The notes: generated from the sequence alone by a model not told the origin. A stretch of DNA of 64,000 nucleotides from Streptococcus pseudoporcinus LQ 940-04 (GCF_000188035.1 NZ_AEUY02000005.1:1240001-1304000), one strand, 5' to 3'. Shown: positions 19,507 through 26,860, counted from the first letter of the stretch. Translations and numbers: made by a program.

Positions 19507-19696
19507 AGTATGGAAATCGAAAGTTTTGGGCAAGGGGTTATTCCGTCAGTACAGTCGGATTAAACGAAAAAACTGTTGCGTCTATATTCGAGAGCAAATA
19601 AATTATCCAGTGGATGATTTATTCACGAGCTTTGAATTTAGAAAGCGAGTAGGAAAGATGACATTGTACTCGATTCTTGAGTGTAAAAGAATATGA
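19507..19696 (+). pseudogene. IS200/IS605-family transposase TnpA, C-terminal fragment
   Basis: Right after the IS982 copy the plus strand reads KYGNRKFWARGYSVSTVGLN and EKTVAS, the conserved C-terminal part of IS200 TnpA around its catalytic tyrosine region. The frame then shifts by one base near 19590 and continues as IREQINYPVDDLFTSFEFRK and on to a TGA at about 19696. The N-terminal half is absent. The fragment carries Ser where YYVSTVGLN is typical (GYSVSTVG). Confidence 0.75.
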
Positions 19697-19786
19697 AGAC
19701 CCATTTTCAGATGGCGGATTCAGAATACGATAAAAGCCCGTTGTTACGGGCATTAGTCAAGTAATAAAAGCACTAACCTAAACGTC

Positions 19787-19866
19787 TTCAGCGAACGCCT
19801 TTAGGCGTCGCTGGAGGGAAACGGCTTCCAGCCGGTGTACAAACCACCCGTTTTCACGGGTGGTTA
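19787..19866. repeat. IS200/IS605-type right end with hairpins
   Basis: Three stems lie together: AGCGAACGCC/GGCGTCGCT (about 19790-19813), GGCTTCCAGCC (about 19823) and ACCACCCG/CGGGTGGT (19843-19864). Their position downstream of a TnpA C-terminus fits the right end of an IS200/IS605 element. The last hairpin overlaps the end of the following minus-strand gene and may act as its terminator. Confidence 0.55.
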
Positions 19867-20517
19867 TGACTTTCTTCCAGCCCATTTCATAGTCCTATCA
19901 AAGCGTTGGACTTGGATTTCAGGCCAGACATAAGGAGATTCTGGATTTTTCAATTTTTGAACAGGGAGAATGACGGTTAAGGCTACCATAGCGATGAAAG
20001 CTAGAAGACCAAAGAGCCAATCCCAACCACTGACCATCTCTTGGTTGACAATATAGTAGAAATAATAGAGGCTCATCGGTGTAAAGAGGACCAGAGTTGT
20101 GGCCATACCAGCATTGTACCAGCTATTGAGGGCCTTGTTGTTGGCGATAACGTGACCTGGGAACTGCATGAGGTTAAAGAACATGAGCCCGATACCCAGC
20201 CAAATCCAGTTTGGATTGAAAATCCCAAGGATGTAGGCGATATAGGCTGAGTAGTTGACAATCAAAGAAGACTGGGTGTTACCTGGATAGCGTCTAAAAT
20301 TATCCACTTCCTTATAGGTCCCGCGGTTGATAACTACGCCCGCACCGCCAGGGAAGATATACTCTTCACACTGGTGGGCCAAAAGGGCCATAAAGTTATA
20401 AACCATAAAGGCTTGCAGGAAAGTCAAGTCGGCATTTCCAGACATCAACATATAGATGCCCAAGCCAATCAGCATAGTAAGAGTGACATATTGCCAATAA
20501 TTTCGCATAAAGTTCAT
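19864..20517 (-). CDS. HXXEE-domain membrane protein
   Basis: The 217-residue protein has about six membrane spans and the motif HQCEEYIFPGGAG near residue 48, the H-x-x-E-E signature of this family of unknown function. A second conserved segment GHVIANNKALNSWYNAGMAT lies near residue 120. It ends in a basic soluble tail. It is the second gene of a minus-strand pair; the upstream paralogue at 20528-21159 is frameshifted. A TetR-type regulator is transcribed divergently, which suggests it controls the pair. No substrate or activity can be assigned. Confidence 0.7.
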   Translation of the reverse strand: MNFMRNYWQYVTLTMLIGLGIYMLMSGNADLTFLQAFMVYNFMALLAHQCEEYIFPGGAGVVINRGTYKEVDNFRRYPGNTQSSLIVNYSAYIAYILGIFNPNWIWLGIGLMFFNLMQFPGHVIANNKALNSWYNAGMATTLVLFTPMSLYYFYYIVNQEMVSGWDWLFGLLAFIAMVALTVILPVQKLKNPESPYVWPEIQVQRFDRTMKWAGRKS

Positions 20518-20527
20518 GGTTTTCTCC

Positions 20528-21159
20528 TTATTTCATATAGGGTTTAGCGCGGTAGACTTCTTCTTTGGAAAAAGCATAGCGGTCAGATTGTTTGCCCAAG
20601 GCCTTATAGATTGGGGACTGAAAGGCGAACCAGTAGTTAAAGCCAATCCAGACGATAGCTAAGAGAAAGTCTAGCCAAGTAAAGCTGAGACTGGTCTGGC
20701 TGAAAAAGACAAGGGACAGAGGTACTAGACCAATAACAGTCGTTGCAAGACCAGGGTTGTAGATTTTTTGAGAGAGACTGGGAAGAAAATCCCGTGCATG
20801 AGCAATTCTGCAAAAGCAAAAAGGAAGACCGCCAAGGTCAAGAATTTGACACCTGGAAGCAAGAGGGCCAGGATGTAAACCGCTAGGGCAAACCACCAGT
20901 TACCAAACCAAGAGGACAGGCTGTTGAGTTCCCACTTTGTCGCGTCATCTTCTTCCAGCTTGAGCTCCACCTTGATGGCTACCCAAGGAAAGCCACCCGG
21001 AAAACCAAACTCTTCGAAAAAATGCAGGAAGATGAAAATGGTTGAAGCCAGAATCAATTTACCCTCCAGCGACCAGTTACCGACTGCTAGGACCAAGCCC
21101 AAAAAGCCAGCAACATAAACAGAAATGTTATACCATTGTCGAATCAAAAAATTTTTCAT
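20528..21159 (-). pseudogene. HXXEE-domain membrane protein, frameshifted paralogue
   Basis: The frame from ATG 21159 (MKNFLIRQWYNISVYVAGF) carries the family motif HFFEEFGFPGG and runs to the segment MHGIFFPVSLKK. It then loses register at a run of six T on the plus strand (20764-20769). The other frame continues as IYNPGLATTVIGLVPLSLVF, which aligns with WYNAGMATTLVLFTPMSLYY of the intact neighbour, and ends at 20528. Adding one base in the run gives 210 residues, close to the 217 of the paralogue. This is a slippage-type lesion or a sequencing error. Confidence 0.75.
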
Positions 21160-21267
21160 GATGTTCTCCATTTATGATGTGTGACATATTTTAACGAAGA
21201 TTATGATATACTAAAGTAATAAATATCGCAATAGTAGATGAACTAAAAGGCACAAAGGAGAAAAATT

Positions 21268-21816
21268 GTGACAGATAGAGAAGGTAGAAGGAAGCATCAA
21301 ATTAGAGAAACTAAGGATAGTTTTAGACAGGCCTTATTTCAATTACTAGAGAAGCAGACGCTAGATCAGATTAGAGTCAGTCATTTATCTGAAAAGGCAG
21401 GCTATGCTAGACGTACTTTTTACCGTCATTATTTAGGGCCAGAAGATATTTTAAGAGAAGAAGCAGAGCAGTTGGCACTTTATTTATTTACTTCTTTAGC
21501 GGGTTTAGATAATCCCAGTTTTGGTGATTTTGTAGAACATTTTTTTACTTTTTGGGAGAAAGAAAAGCGCTTTTTACAGATATTGTGGCGTAACCAGCTT
21601 TTCTCCTTGGTTTACAGCTCTTGGGCCAATCATATTACAGGCTCTCCTTTGGTGCAAAAGCGTCAGTTTAAAAATAGTTACCAGCAAGCCTATGTCATGG
21701 GGGGCATGTTTCATTTATTACAAGCTTGGGTTGAAAAAGGGTGCAAAGATAGTCCTGGTCAGATGCGCCACATTACACGCCAAATTATAAAAGGTTTGCA
21801 TGAAGTGAAAGAGTGA
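21268..21816 (+). CDS. TetR/AcrR-family transcriptional regulator
   Basis: The 182-residue protein has an N-terminal TetR-type helix-turn-helix (IRVSHLSEKAGYARRTFYRH, about residues 35-54) and a helical C-terminal ligand-binding domain. The ARRTFYRHY recognition helix resembles the DhaS-like subgroup of TetR proteins. The start is GTG at 21268 after AAAGGAG. It diverges from the two HXXEE genes across 108 bases, which contain a short ATGT-GTG-ACAT symmetry at 21177-21187. It probably represses those genes and itself. A terminator follows, then the second IS982 copy. Confidence 0.8.
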   Translation: MTDREGRRKHQIRETKDSFRQALFQLLEKQTLDQIRVSHLSEKAGYARRTFYRHYLGPEDILREEAEQLALYLFTSLAGLDNPSFGDFVEHFFTFWEKEKRFLQILWRNQLFSLVYSSWANHITGSPLVQKRQFKNSYQQAYVMGGMFHLLQAWVEKGCKDSPGQMRHITRQIIKGLHEVKE

Positions 21817-21832
21817 GTCTCTTGTTAAAGAC

Positions 21833-21857
21833 TAGAGGAGCTCACCTCTTGTTTTTA
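21833..21857 (+). terminator. Terminator after the TetR gene
   Basis: The short stem AGAGG/CCTCT with loop AGCTCA is followed by TGTTTTT. Confidence 0.6.
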
Positions 21858-21866
21858 TAACTTAAT

Positions 21867-22804
21867 ACCCGTGGTGCTAGTTGCTAATCACTAACAAAAA
21901 AGTTCAAATGGTTTATACTGTAAGTGACCAAACTGACAGGAATCAACCAAATGAACCACTTACACTATAACTCTAAGCCACATTACTTGCAATATAGCAT
22001 GAAACAATTAAAGCAAATCTGCTCTCAGTGTTATCATGAATGTGCTCCAACTGTTCTTCTCAAATGTCGAAATATTAAATCTTGTAAGGTTTCAGACCTG
22101 TCAGTTTTGACTCTTCTAGTCCTGGATTAAGTCGCAGCGAAGATTCTATCGGATGTGTCAACTGTTTATTGGGGATACTGGTCTGGGACGAACTCGCTTT
22201 TATCGTAGAGCCCGCTACCTCATTCCTCTGCTAAAAATGATTCAACAGTGGATGAATCAGCAGTTTCTCAATGATGACATAGCTATTATAGACAGTTTTC
22301 CGCTTCCACTTTATCTACCAGCTAGAAATGGAAAGGCAAAGGTATTACAAGGACAAGCCGATATTTCCTATAATCCTTCTAAGAAAATGTGGTTTTATGG
22401 ATTTAAAGTACACCTGTTAGTCACTCTGTCCAGCTTTATTATCAATTATGTTGTCACTTCTGCTTCGGTTCACGACAGTCAAGTGGCAGAAGAATTGATA
22501 GAGGGCAGTTCATTCCCTTATATTTTAGAAGACCTAGGTTACTTAAGTAAGCCATTAAAACAGAAACTAGCTCAGAAAGGCTATTGTTTTTGGACCCCAT
22601 TGCGACAGAATATGGATGGTACATACCACCACAATCATTGGAAGTTGATGCCTCAACGACGAACCATTGAAACAAGATTTTCTGTCCTTTGCGCGCACTT
22701 TGATATCGAAAGACCGTTGGCGAGGAGTTTAAAAGGAATTGAATTGTGGTTAGAACAAAGCATTTTGGCCTATAATCTAAGTTTTATTAACTAGCACCAC
22801 GGGT
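21867..22804 (+). mobile_element. IS982-family insertion sequence, inactivated copy 2
   Basis: The terminal repeats ACCCGTGGTGCTAGTT (21867-21882) and AACTAGCACCACGGGT (22789-22804) are perfect over 16 bp and closely related to those of copy 1 (one base different in the CCCC/CCCG position). The 938-bp element is inverted relative to copy 1. No clear target duplication is seen. Together the two copies bracket the TetR/HXXEE module. Confidence 0.88.
21948..22794 (+). pseudogene. IS982-family transposase, frameshifted
   Basis: The 5' part (from MNHLHYNSKPHYLQYSMKQL) ends at TAA near 22128 after LLVLD. The 3' part, in another frame, resumes with SQRRFYRMCQLF and is intact to 22794. Comparison with copy 1 (LLLLQAELGMTSQRHFY) shows that about five codons plus one base were lost at the junction. 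The catalytic segment IAIIDSFPLPL and the GFKVHLLVTLSSFIINYVVT core are present, so a single deletion inactivates it. The sequence is divergent from copy 1, so the two did not arise by recent local duplication. Confidence 0.85.
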
Positions 22805-22896
22805 AGTAATAGGATATAGCATTAAATGTCTAATGGAAAAAAGAATTTATCTCTAAGTAAAGTTTGCTTAGAGGTATTTTTAATTTAGGAGCAAAA

Positions 22897-23191
22897 ATGA
22901 AAAAAAGATTATATACCCTATCTGCACTCAAAAGTCGGCTATGACAAAGTGATCATGACTTTTTCTGGTGGTATCCTTGCAAATGACAAGGGGGACATAT
23001 TACTCCAACTGAGAAGAGACAAAAAGACTTGGGCAATCGCAGGTGGTGCTATGGAGTTGGAAGAGAGTTCGGTTGACACGTATCTAAGAGAATTTTTTGA
23101 AGAGAGGGGTATACTAGGTGGAAAGATACAAAGACGCACAGCTAATGAGCTGTGTTTTCTTTTGTTTTGGTTAAAATTAGGCAATTATTGA
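22897..23191 (+). pseudogene. Nudix hydrolase, broken at both ends
   Basis: A complete Nudix box is visible: GGAMELEESSVDTYLREFFE followed by ERGI, matching G-x5-E-x7-REUxEExGU. The start ATG 22897 (after AGGAGC) is followed by seven A residues. Removing one restores the frame into KDYIPYLHSKVGYDKVIMTF, so the start is out of frame by one base. After the Nudix box the sequence diverges and the frame stops at about 80 codons, roughly half the normal length. An internal ATG could give an 80-residue product but without a ribosome binding site. Confidence 0.75.
23137..23166 (+). terminator. Terminator inside the broken Nudix gene tail
   Basis: CACAGCT-AATG-AGCTGTG is followed by TTTTCTTTTGTTTT. 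It would stop any residual transcript before the secreted-protein cassette. Confidence 0.7.
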
Positions 23192-23321
23192 CTTATAGGC
23201 AAAACTATGGATTCATGGTAGAATAGTGTTTACTCATTTAAATGATAAAGTGCTAATTTAATTAAAAAAATATCGAATATATAGATAGGGAACAACAAAA
23301 ATAACAGAAATGAGGTTGAGA

Positions 23322-23711
23322 ATGAGTAAACGAAAAACAAGTATGTTTATATTATTAGTTAGCATTTTTATTTCAACAACAAATGTCTTTGCAGGTGCAA
23401 GACAGATTGGTAACCTATCACATTTTCGAATTACGCCCAGTTTTACAGGAACAGGTTATTTGCAAAAAATGAATGATAGCTACTATGTCGTCAATTTAGC
23501 ATCGAAAAATCCCCAAATTAGAGTAAAACATTACCTTGCAAATTCTCAAGGTGTGAGAAGAAGTGATATTGATATGACTTGGACCGGTCAAAGAGGATTC
23601 TATACCAATAATGCCAAAAGAAATTATATTTATAACATGAACTTAGCTAGAGAAAACTTTTGGGATAAAGGATTCTTTATTGATGGTAGTTGGTCTCCAG
23701 ATTCAAAATAA
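23322..23711 (+). CDS. Small secreted protein heading an ABC cassette (bacteriocin-like or DUF2712-like)
   Basis: The 129-residue protein has a clear signal peptide: basic MSKRKTS, a hydrophobic core and a probable cleavage after NVFA, before GARQ. The mature part of about 105 residues is polar, rich in Asn, Ser, Tyr and Trp, has no cysteine and ends GFFIDGSWSPDSK. Overall plan and context recall small secreted proteins encoded beside DUF2705/ABC modules (DUF2712-like) or lactococcin-972-like genes, but I could not assign a family. The start 23322 was chosen because GAGGTTGAG precedes it; an ATG at 23310 is in frame. Two membrane proteins and an ABC ATPase follow closely. Confidence 0.6.
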   Translation: MSKRKTSMFILLVSIFISTTNVFAGARQIGNLSHFRITPSFTGTGYLQKMNDSYYVVNLASKNPQIRVKHYLANSQGVRRSDIDMTWTGQRGFYTNNAKRNYIYNMNLARENFWDKGFFIDGSWSPDSK

Positions 23712-23765
23712 AATCGCTTAAAGAAAAAATATTTGTTTGTTATTCCCACAATTGAAGGAGAAAAA

Positions 23766-24557
23766 ATGCTTCCGTTAAAATTATTACCCTCTAAAAAAGG
23801 CTATATTTTACTTTGCTTACTATTTGTCATCTTAATTTATCATCAAGCGATTTCTCATATGGTATTTTTTGATGATAGTGCTGCTGATATTGCTCAAATT
23901 CAAGGAGAATCAGTCAAACTAAAATTATTTTATGGGTTATTATCATTAAATAACAGTCTTTTCGAATATAATTTTTTTCAATCTTTTATCTTACCTTTGC
24001 AAATTGTCATCCTAGGTTCCATTTATGATAAGACAAAATCTAATTATTGTCGTTTTTATCTAGGTAGGAGCACAGATTATTATGATGCTATCAATAAATT
24101 GAAAAAACAGCTCTCATTAATTAATTGTCTATTATTTTTGTTAATTTTGATTCTTATTAGTGTGATTGCTGGAGCCGTGGGGCGTTTTGGTTCCCACAGT
24201 TTAGTCTATTATTTCCAAAGAGGATCACTCTTACAATTCTTCTCAAATAGTACTTGGCATTATCTTTTCTATTATGCAATGGTAAAATGCTTAGCAATTT
24301 ATTCAGAAACCTATCTGTTATTTAAGATGATTGATAGTTATAATCATTTCTTAAAAGCTACATTGGCCTTCTTATTATTTTTATGGGCTACCGCACCTAT
24401 TTTATACAGTATTCTCCCCTTTTATTTGGTTCCAATGTCTCATTTAATGATAACTTCTTATGGGAATATAAATCTCTGGCAATTAATTGCTTCCTATTTA
24501 CCATGTATTTGTTGCTTACTGTTTTTAAAATATAAAAATCCAAATGAAATATTATAA
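23766..24557 (+). CDS. ABC-type permease-like membrane protein
   Basis: The start at ATG 23766 (MLPLKLLPSKKGY) follows GAAGGAG and gives 263 residues; an earlier TTG at 23733 lacks a ribosome binding site. The protein has about six hydrophobic segments and short basic loops such as RSTDYYDAINKLKKQLS. This topology is typical of the membrane half of ABC-2 type exporters or of DUF2705-like proteins. It overlaps the next gene by 14 bases. It likely pairs with the 24544 protein and the ATPase at 25160 to form one membrane complex; the substrate is unknown. Confidence 0.6.
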   Translation: MLPLKLLPSKKGYILLCLLFVILIYHQAISHMVFFDDSAADIAQIQGESVKLKLFYGLLSLNNSLFEYNFFQSFILPLQIVILGSIYDKTKSNYCRFYLGRSTDYYDAINKLKKQLSLINCLLFLLILILISVIAGAVGRFGSHSLVYYFQRGSLLQFFSNSTWHYLFYYAMVKCLAIYSETYLLFKMIDSYNHFLKATLAFLLFLWATAPILYSILPFYLVPMSHLMITSYGNINLWQLIASYLPCICCLLFLKYKNPNEIL

Positions 24558-25185
24558 CTATATTTACTTATTTTGCAAAACAATTGTCAACTGGTGGATT
24601 ATTTTTTTGCTACTGACGCATTATAATGATTTGTCCATTCAAAGTACAACTCAAATGGTAGAGAGTCAATTGTTGAATCCCTTTATCATTATAAAAGGGC
24701 AGTCGCTTAGTTTTATGAGAATTATCATGGTGCTTGGCTTGTCCTTAATAAGTTTCTTGGATAGTTATTCTTTAATTCCTGAAATTTGTAAAGGATTTAA
24801 GCAAATTCTAGAGATTCATTCAAAATCTAAATTAGACTATCGACTTTCTTTAATAAAATTATTAACTATTACCTATTGTAAAGAATATTTACTACTTTTT
24901 TCAGGAATTGTTTACGTCTTATTGCTACTGAAATGTCAATTTTTCAATTGGGAATTTCTTTTTTTCCTGATTGCTTGGTTTATTGCTGACATAATATCTT
25001 ATTTTTTGATTTTATATTTCGTATCTGAGGAGCTACTTTCCATTTTTTTAAGTTGTTTAGCAATTCTATTCAGATATTATTTTATTAATCATCTATTTTA
25101 TGTCATTGGATTTCTTGTTTTATTATACTTACTTACTTTATATCTGAGGAGGCTAACTAGTGCTAGAGATAATAAATGGCTATAA
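24544..25185 (+). CDS. Second membrane protein of the ABC cassette
   Basis: The 213-residue protein has about six hydrophobic spans and begins inside the end of the preceding gene, which indicates translational coupling. It overlaps the ATPase gene by 26 bases. Very high A+T and Phe/Leu/Ile content matches its neighbours in the cassette and differs from the core genes. No known family motif was recognised. By position it is probably the second half of a heterodimeric permease. Confidence 0.55.
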   Translation: MKYYNYIYLFCKTIVNWWIIFLLLTHYNDLSIQSTTQMVESQLLNPFIIIKGQSLSFMRIIMVLGLSLISFLDSYSLIPEICKGFKQILEIHSKSKLDYRLSLIKLLTITYCKEYLLLFSGIVYVLLLLKCQFFNWEFLFFLIAWFIADIISYFLILYFVSEELLSIFLSCLAILFRYYFINHLFYVIGFLVLLYLLTLYLRRLTSARDNKWL

Positions 25186-25789
25186 ATATAAGGGGAATAC
25201 TGAACTCTTAACTAATATTTCTTTGAAGTTTGACCAGCATCATGTCTATGGATTAGTTGGTATAAATGGATCTGGAAAGACTATGTTATTGCGAGTATTA
25301 TCTGGTTTTACAAGCTTAGACAGAGGAACTGTTATTCAAGATGGAATTAAAATAGGGCAAAGTCATTCGACAATAGTTAATGCAGGAATTGTACTTGGTA
25401 ACCAAGATTTTCTCAACCATTTAACACTCGAAGAAAATTTAAATGTGATAAAAAAAATTTGTTGTAACAGACAGAGAATTGATTTAGATTACTGGATAAA
25501 CCTTTATGAAATTGAAAAATTTAAGAAGACCCTTTATAAACATCTTTCCTTAGGAACACGCAAGAAAATGCTTTTAATACAAGCTTTTATGGATTATCCT
25601 AGAATATTAATTCTAGATGAACCAATGAATGCACTAGATATCAGAAGTGTCGAAATAACAAAGGAGCTCATAAGGAGACAAAGAGAAAAAGGTTTTGTGA
25701 TTATGACCTCTCATTATAAAAATGATATTGATGATTTATGTGACACCATCATACATGTTCAGGAAGGAAAAATACTTAATAGAGATTAA
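25160..25789 (+). CDS. ABC transporter ATP-binding protein of the cassette
   Basis: The 209-residue protein is a complete ABC ATPase: Walker A GINGSGKT (about residues 33-40), a signature HLSLGTRKKM, in which LSLGT replaces the usual LSGGQ, Walker B ILILDEPMNALD and the switch histidine in TSHYKND. It is short for an exporter ATPase and lacks a C-terminal regulatory domain. The GTG/TTG-type start at 25160 lies within the preceding gene. With the two membrane proteins it would make an exporter or a self-immunity pump for the secreted protein encoded upstream. Confidence 0.85.
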   Translation: MLEIINGYKYKGNTELLTNISLKFDQHHVYGLVGINGSGKTMLLRVLSGFTSLDRGTVIQDGIKIGQSHSTIVNAGIVLGNQDFLNHLTLEENLNVIKKICCNRQRIDLDYWINLYEIEKFKKTLYKHLSLGTRKKMLLIQAFMDYPRILILDEPMNALDIRSVEITKELIRRQREKGFVIMTSHYKNDIDDLCDTIIHVQEGKILNRD

Positions 25790-25795
25790 TCTTTG

Positions 25796-25978
25796 ATGCG
25801 TGAAAAAATGCTAGGAGAAATTTTAAGCCTCTTTCTTACCGGTTTTAGTAATAAAGAGGCTCTAAAATTAAAAATCTTTTCAACAAATAATATTGATTCT
25901 CTAGAAAACTTATCGTAGAAACACAGAGTGCAGTTGAAGGTATATTTTGACGATACTTTTAAATTAGGAGAGTAAAGA
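25796..25978 (+). pseudogene. Degraded small reading frame after the ABC cassette
   Basis: A frame from ATG 25796 reads MREKMLGEILSLFLTGFSNK, continues to LENLS, meets TAG at 25916-25918, and then runs on in the same frame as KHRVQLKVYFDDTFKLGE to a TAA. One CAG-to-TAG change would join a product of about 60 residues. I do not recognise it. It lies just after the ATPase gene and before the response-regulator remnant, in a region with several decayed genes. Confidence 0.35.
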
Positions 25979-26210
25979 TAAGGAGACGTACAGCAAGAAG
26001 CTTGTGCTTTTTGTAAACTAAAAATAAACGAAAGAGTGAATTTTGACTAGATTCAACAAAATATGATAAATACAAATTTTGTAATAAATTAAAAAATGAC
26101 AATAAATTGATTGAGATTAACTTAAAATATATAATTGATAATAATAACTTTCAAGAACTGAGTAATACCATCTGTTATTATTGAAAATAATATAAGCATT
26201 GGACTATTAG
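25979..26210. other. AT-rich region without an intact gene
   Basis: No intact gene is present. A short frame at about 26058-26180 on the plus strand (with LIEINLKYIIDNNNFQELSN) could be a leftover of a sensor kinase that would be expected before the response regulator, but no kinase motif can be seen. The G+C content is visibly lower than in the flanking core genes. Confidence 0.3.
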
Positions 26211-26477
26211 GTGAATATTTATATACTGGAAGACGATTTAAGTCAACAAGTCTACCTTGAGAAATTGATAAAACAAATACTTTCACAAAAAAATCGGCAA
26301 AATGATAACGTTAAATCTTTTGAACAACCAGAAGATTTAATAAATACTGTGAAAGAAAAAGGAAATCATCAATTATTTTTTCTAGATATTGAATTAGGTC
26401 AAAATGATATCCTACAAATTCCATTTGAAAAAATTTTATTTATTGAAACTTCATCAGAGTCACATCATATTACCTAA
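26211..26477 (+). pseudogene. LytTR-type response regulator with internal deletion
   Basis: The 88-residue frame (GTG start) begins with a receiver domain, MNIYILEDDLSQQVYLEKLI, and holds the phospho-acceptor region LFFLDIELG. It then jumps to PFEKILFIETSSESHH, which in ComE/AgrA/BlpR-type regulators lies in the LytTR DNA-binding domain some 80 residues later. The join keeps the frame but removes the end of the receiver and the linker. A TAA follows, so most of the LytTR domain is lost as well. It is probably the relic of a bacteriocin or quorum-sensing regulator. Confidence 0.7.
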
Positions 26478-26611
26478 ATAAAATTTTCAAGCGGTCTAAT
26501 TATACCGTTTAAGCAATATGTTGACTTTTAAAGAAAAATAAATAGAATAACAAATGACTAATGTTATATTGTATTTGTCTCGTGATAAAAAATATAATGG
26601 AGGTGAACCAA

Positions 26612-26856
26612 ATGACTAAACAACTATTAGAACAGGCTTCTCAAATTTCAAATGAATATTTGTCTTTGATTCGAGGGCTAAAGGAACTTGTAAATATGTG
26701 TATCCCGGATCGAATGGGTATGCCTGTAGATATCCTAATGGTGAGTGGGGATATATTGTAACAAAAAGTAATTTTGAAGCAACAAAGGATGTGGTCGTTA
26801 ATGGCTGGATTTCGCCACTCGGTGGAGGATATTTTAATCCCAAATATAGAGGCTAA
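26612..26856 (+). pseudogene. Frameshifted class II bacteriocin-like precursor
   Basis: After an excellent ribosome binding site (GGAGGTG) the frame MTKQLLEQASQISNEYLSLI-RG looks like a double-glycine-type leader (acidic/hydrophobic helix). One base added after CGAGGG would give RGA then KGTCKYVYPGSNGYACRYPN and a Gly/Tyr/Trp-rich tail ending NPKYRG and TAA at 26854. The uninterrupted frame stops at 26759 instead. The restored mature peptide of about 57 residues has two cysteines twelve residues apart. An immunity-protein gene starts five bases after its stop. The peptide family is not recognised. Confidence 0.6.
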
Positions 26857-26860
26857 TTTT

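Noticed and set aside
20041..20261. Forward and reverse frames inside the HXXEE gene
   Set aside because: They are shadows of the minus-strand gene at 19864-20517, without ribosome binding sites or protein features.
26622..26850. Class IIa (pediocin-like) bacteriocin from the immunity type
   Set aside because: The YGNGV box and the usual cysteine spacing are absent in the restored peptide, so only 'class II-like' is claimed.
26774..26860. Longer start of the immunity protein from a TTG at 26774
   Set aside because: It overlaps the bacteriocin remnant in another frame. The ATG at 26861 has a ribosome binding site and the usual family length.
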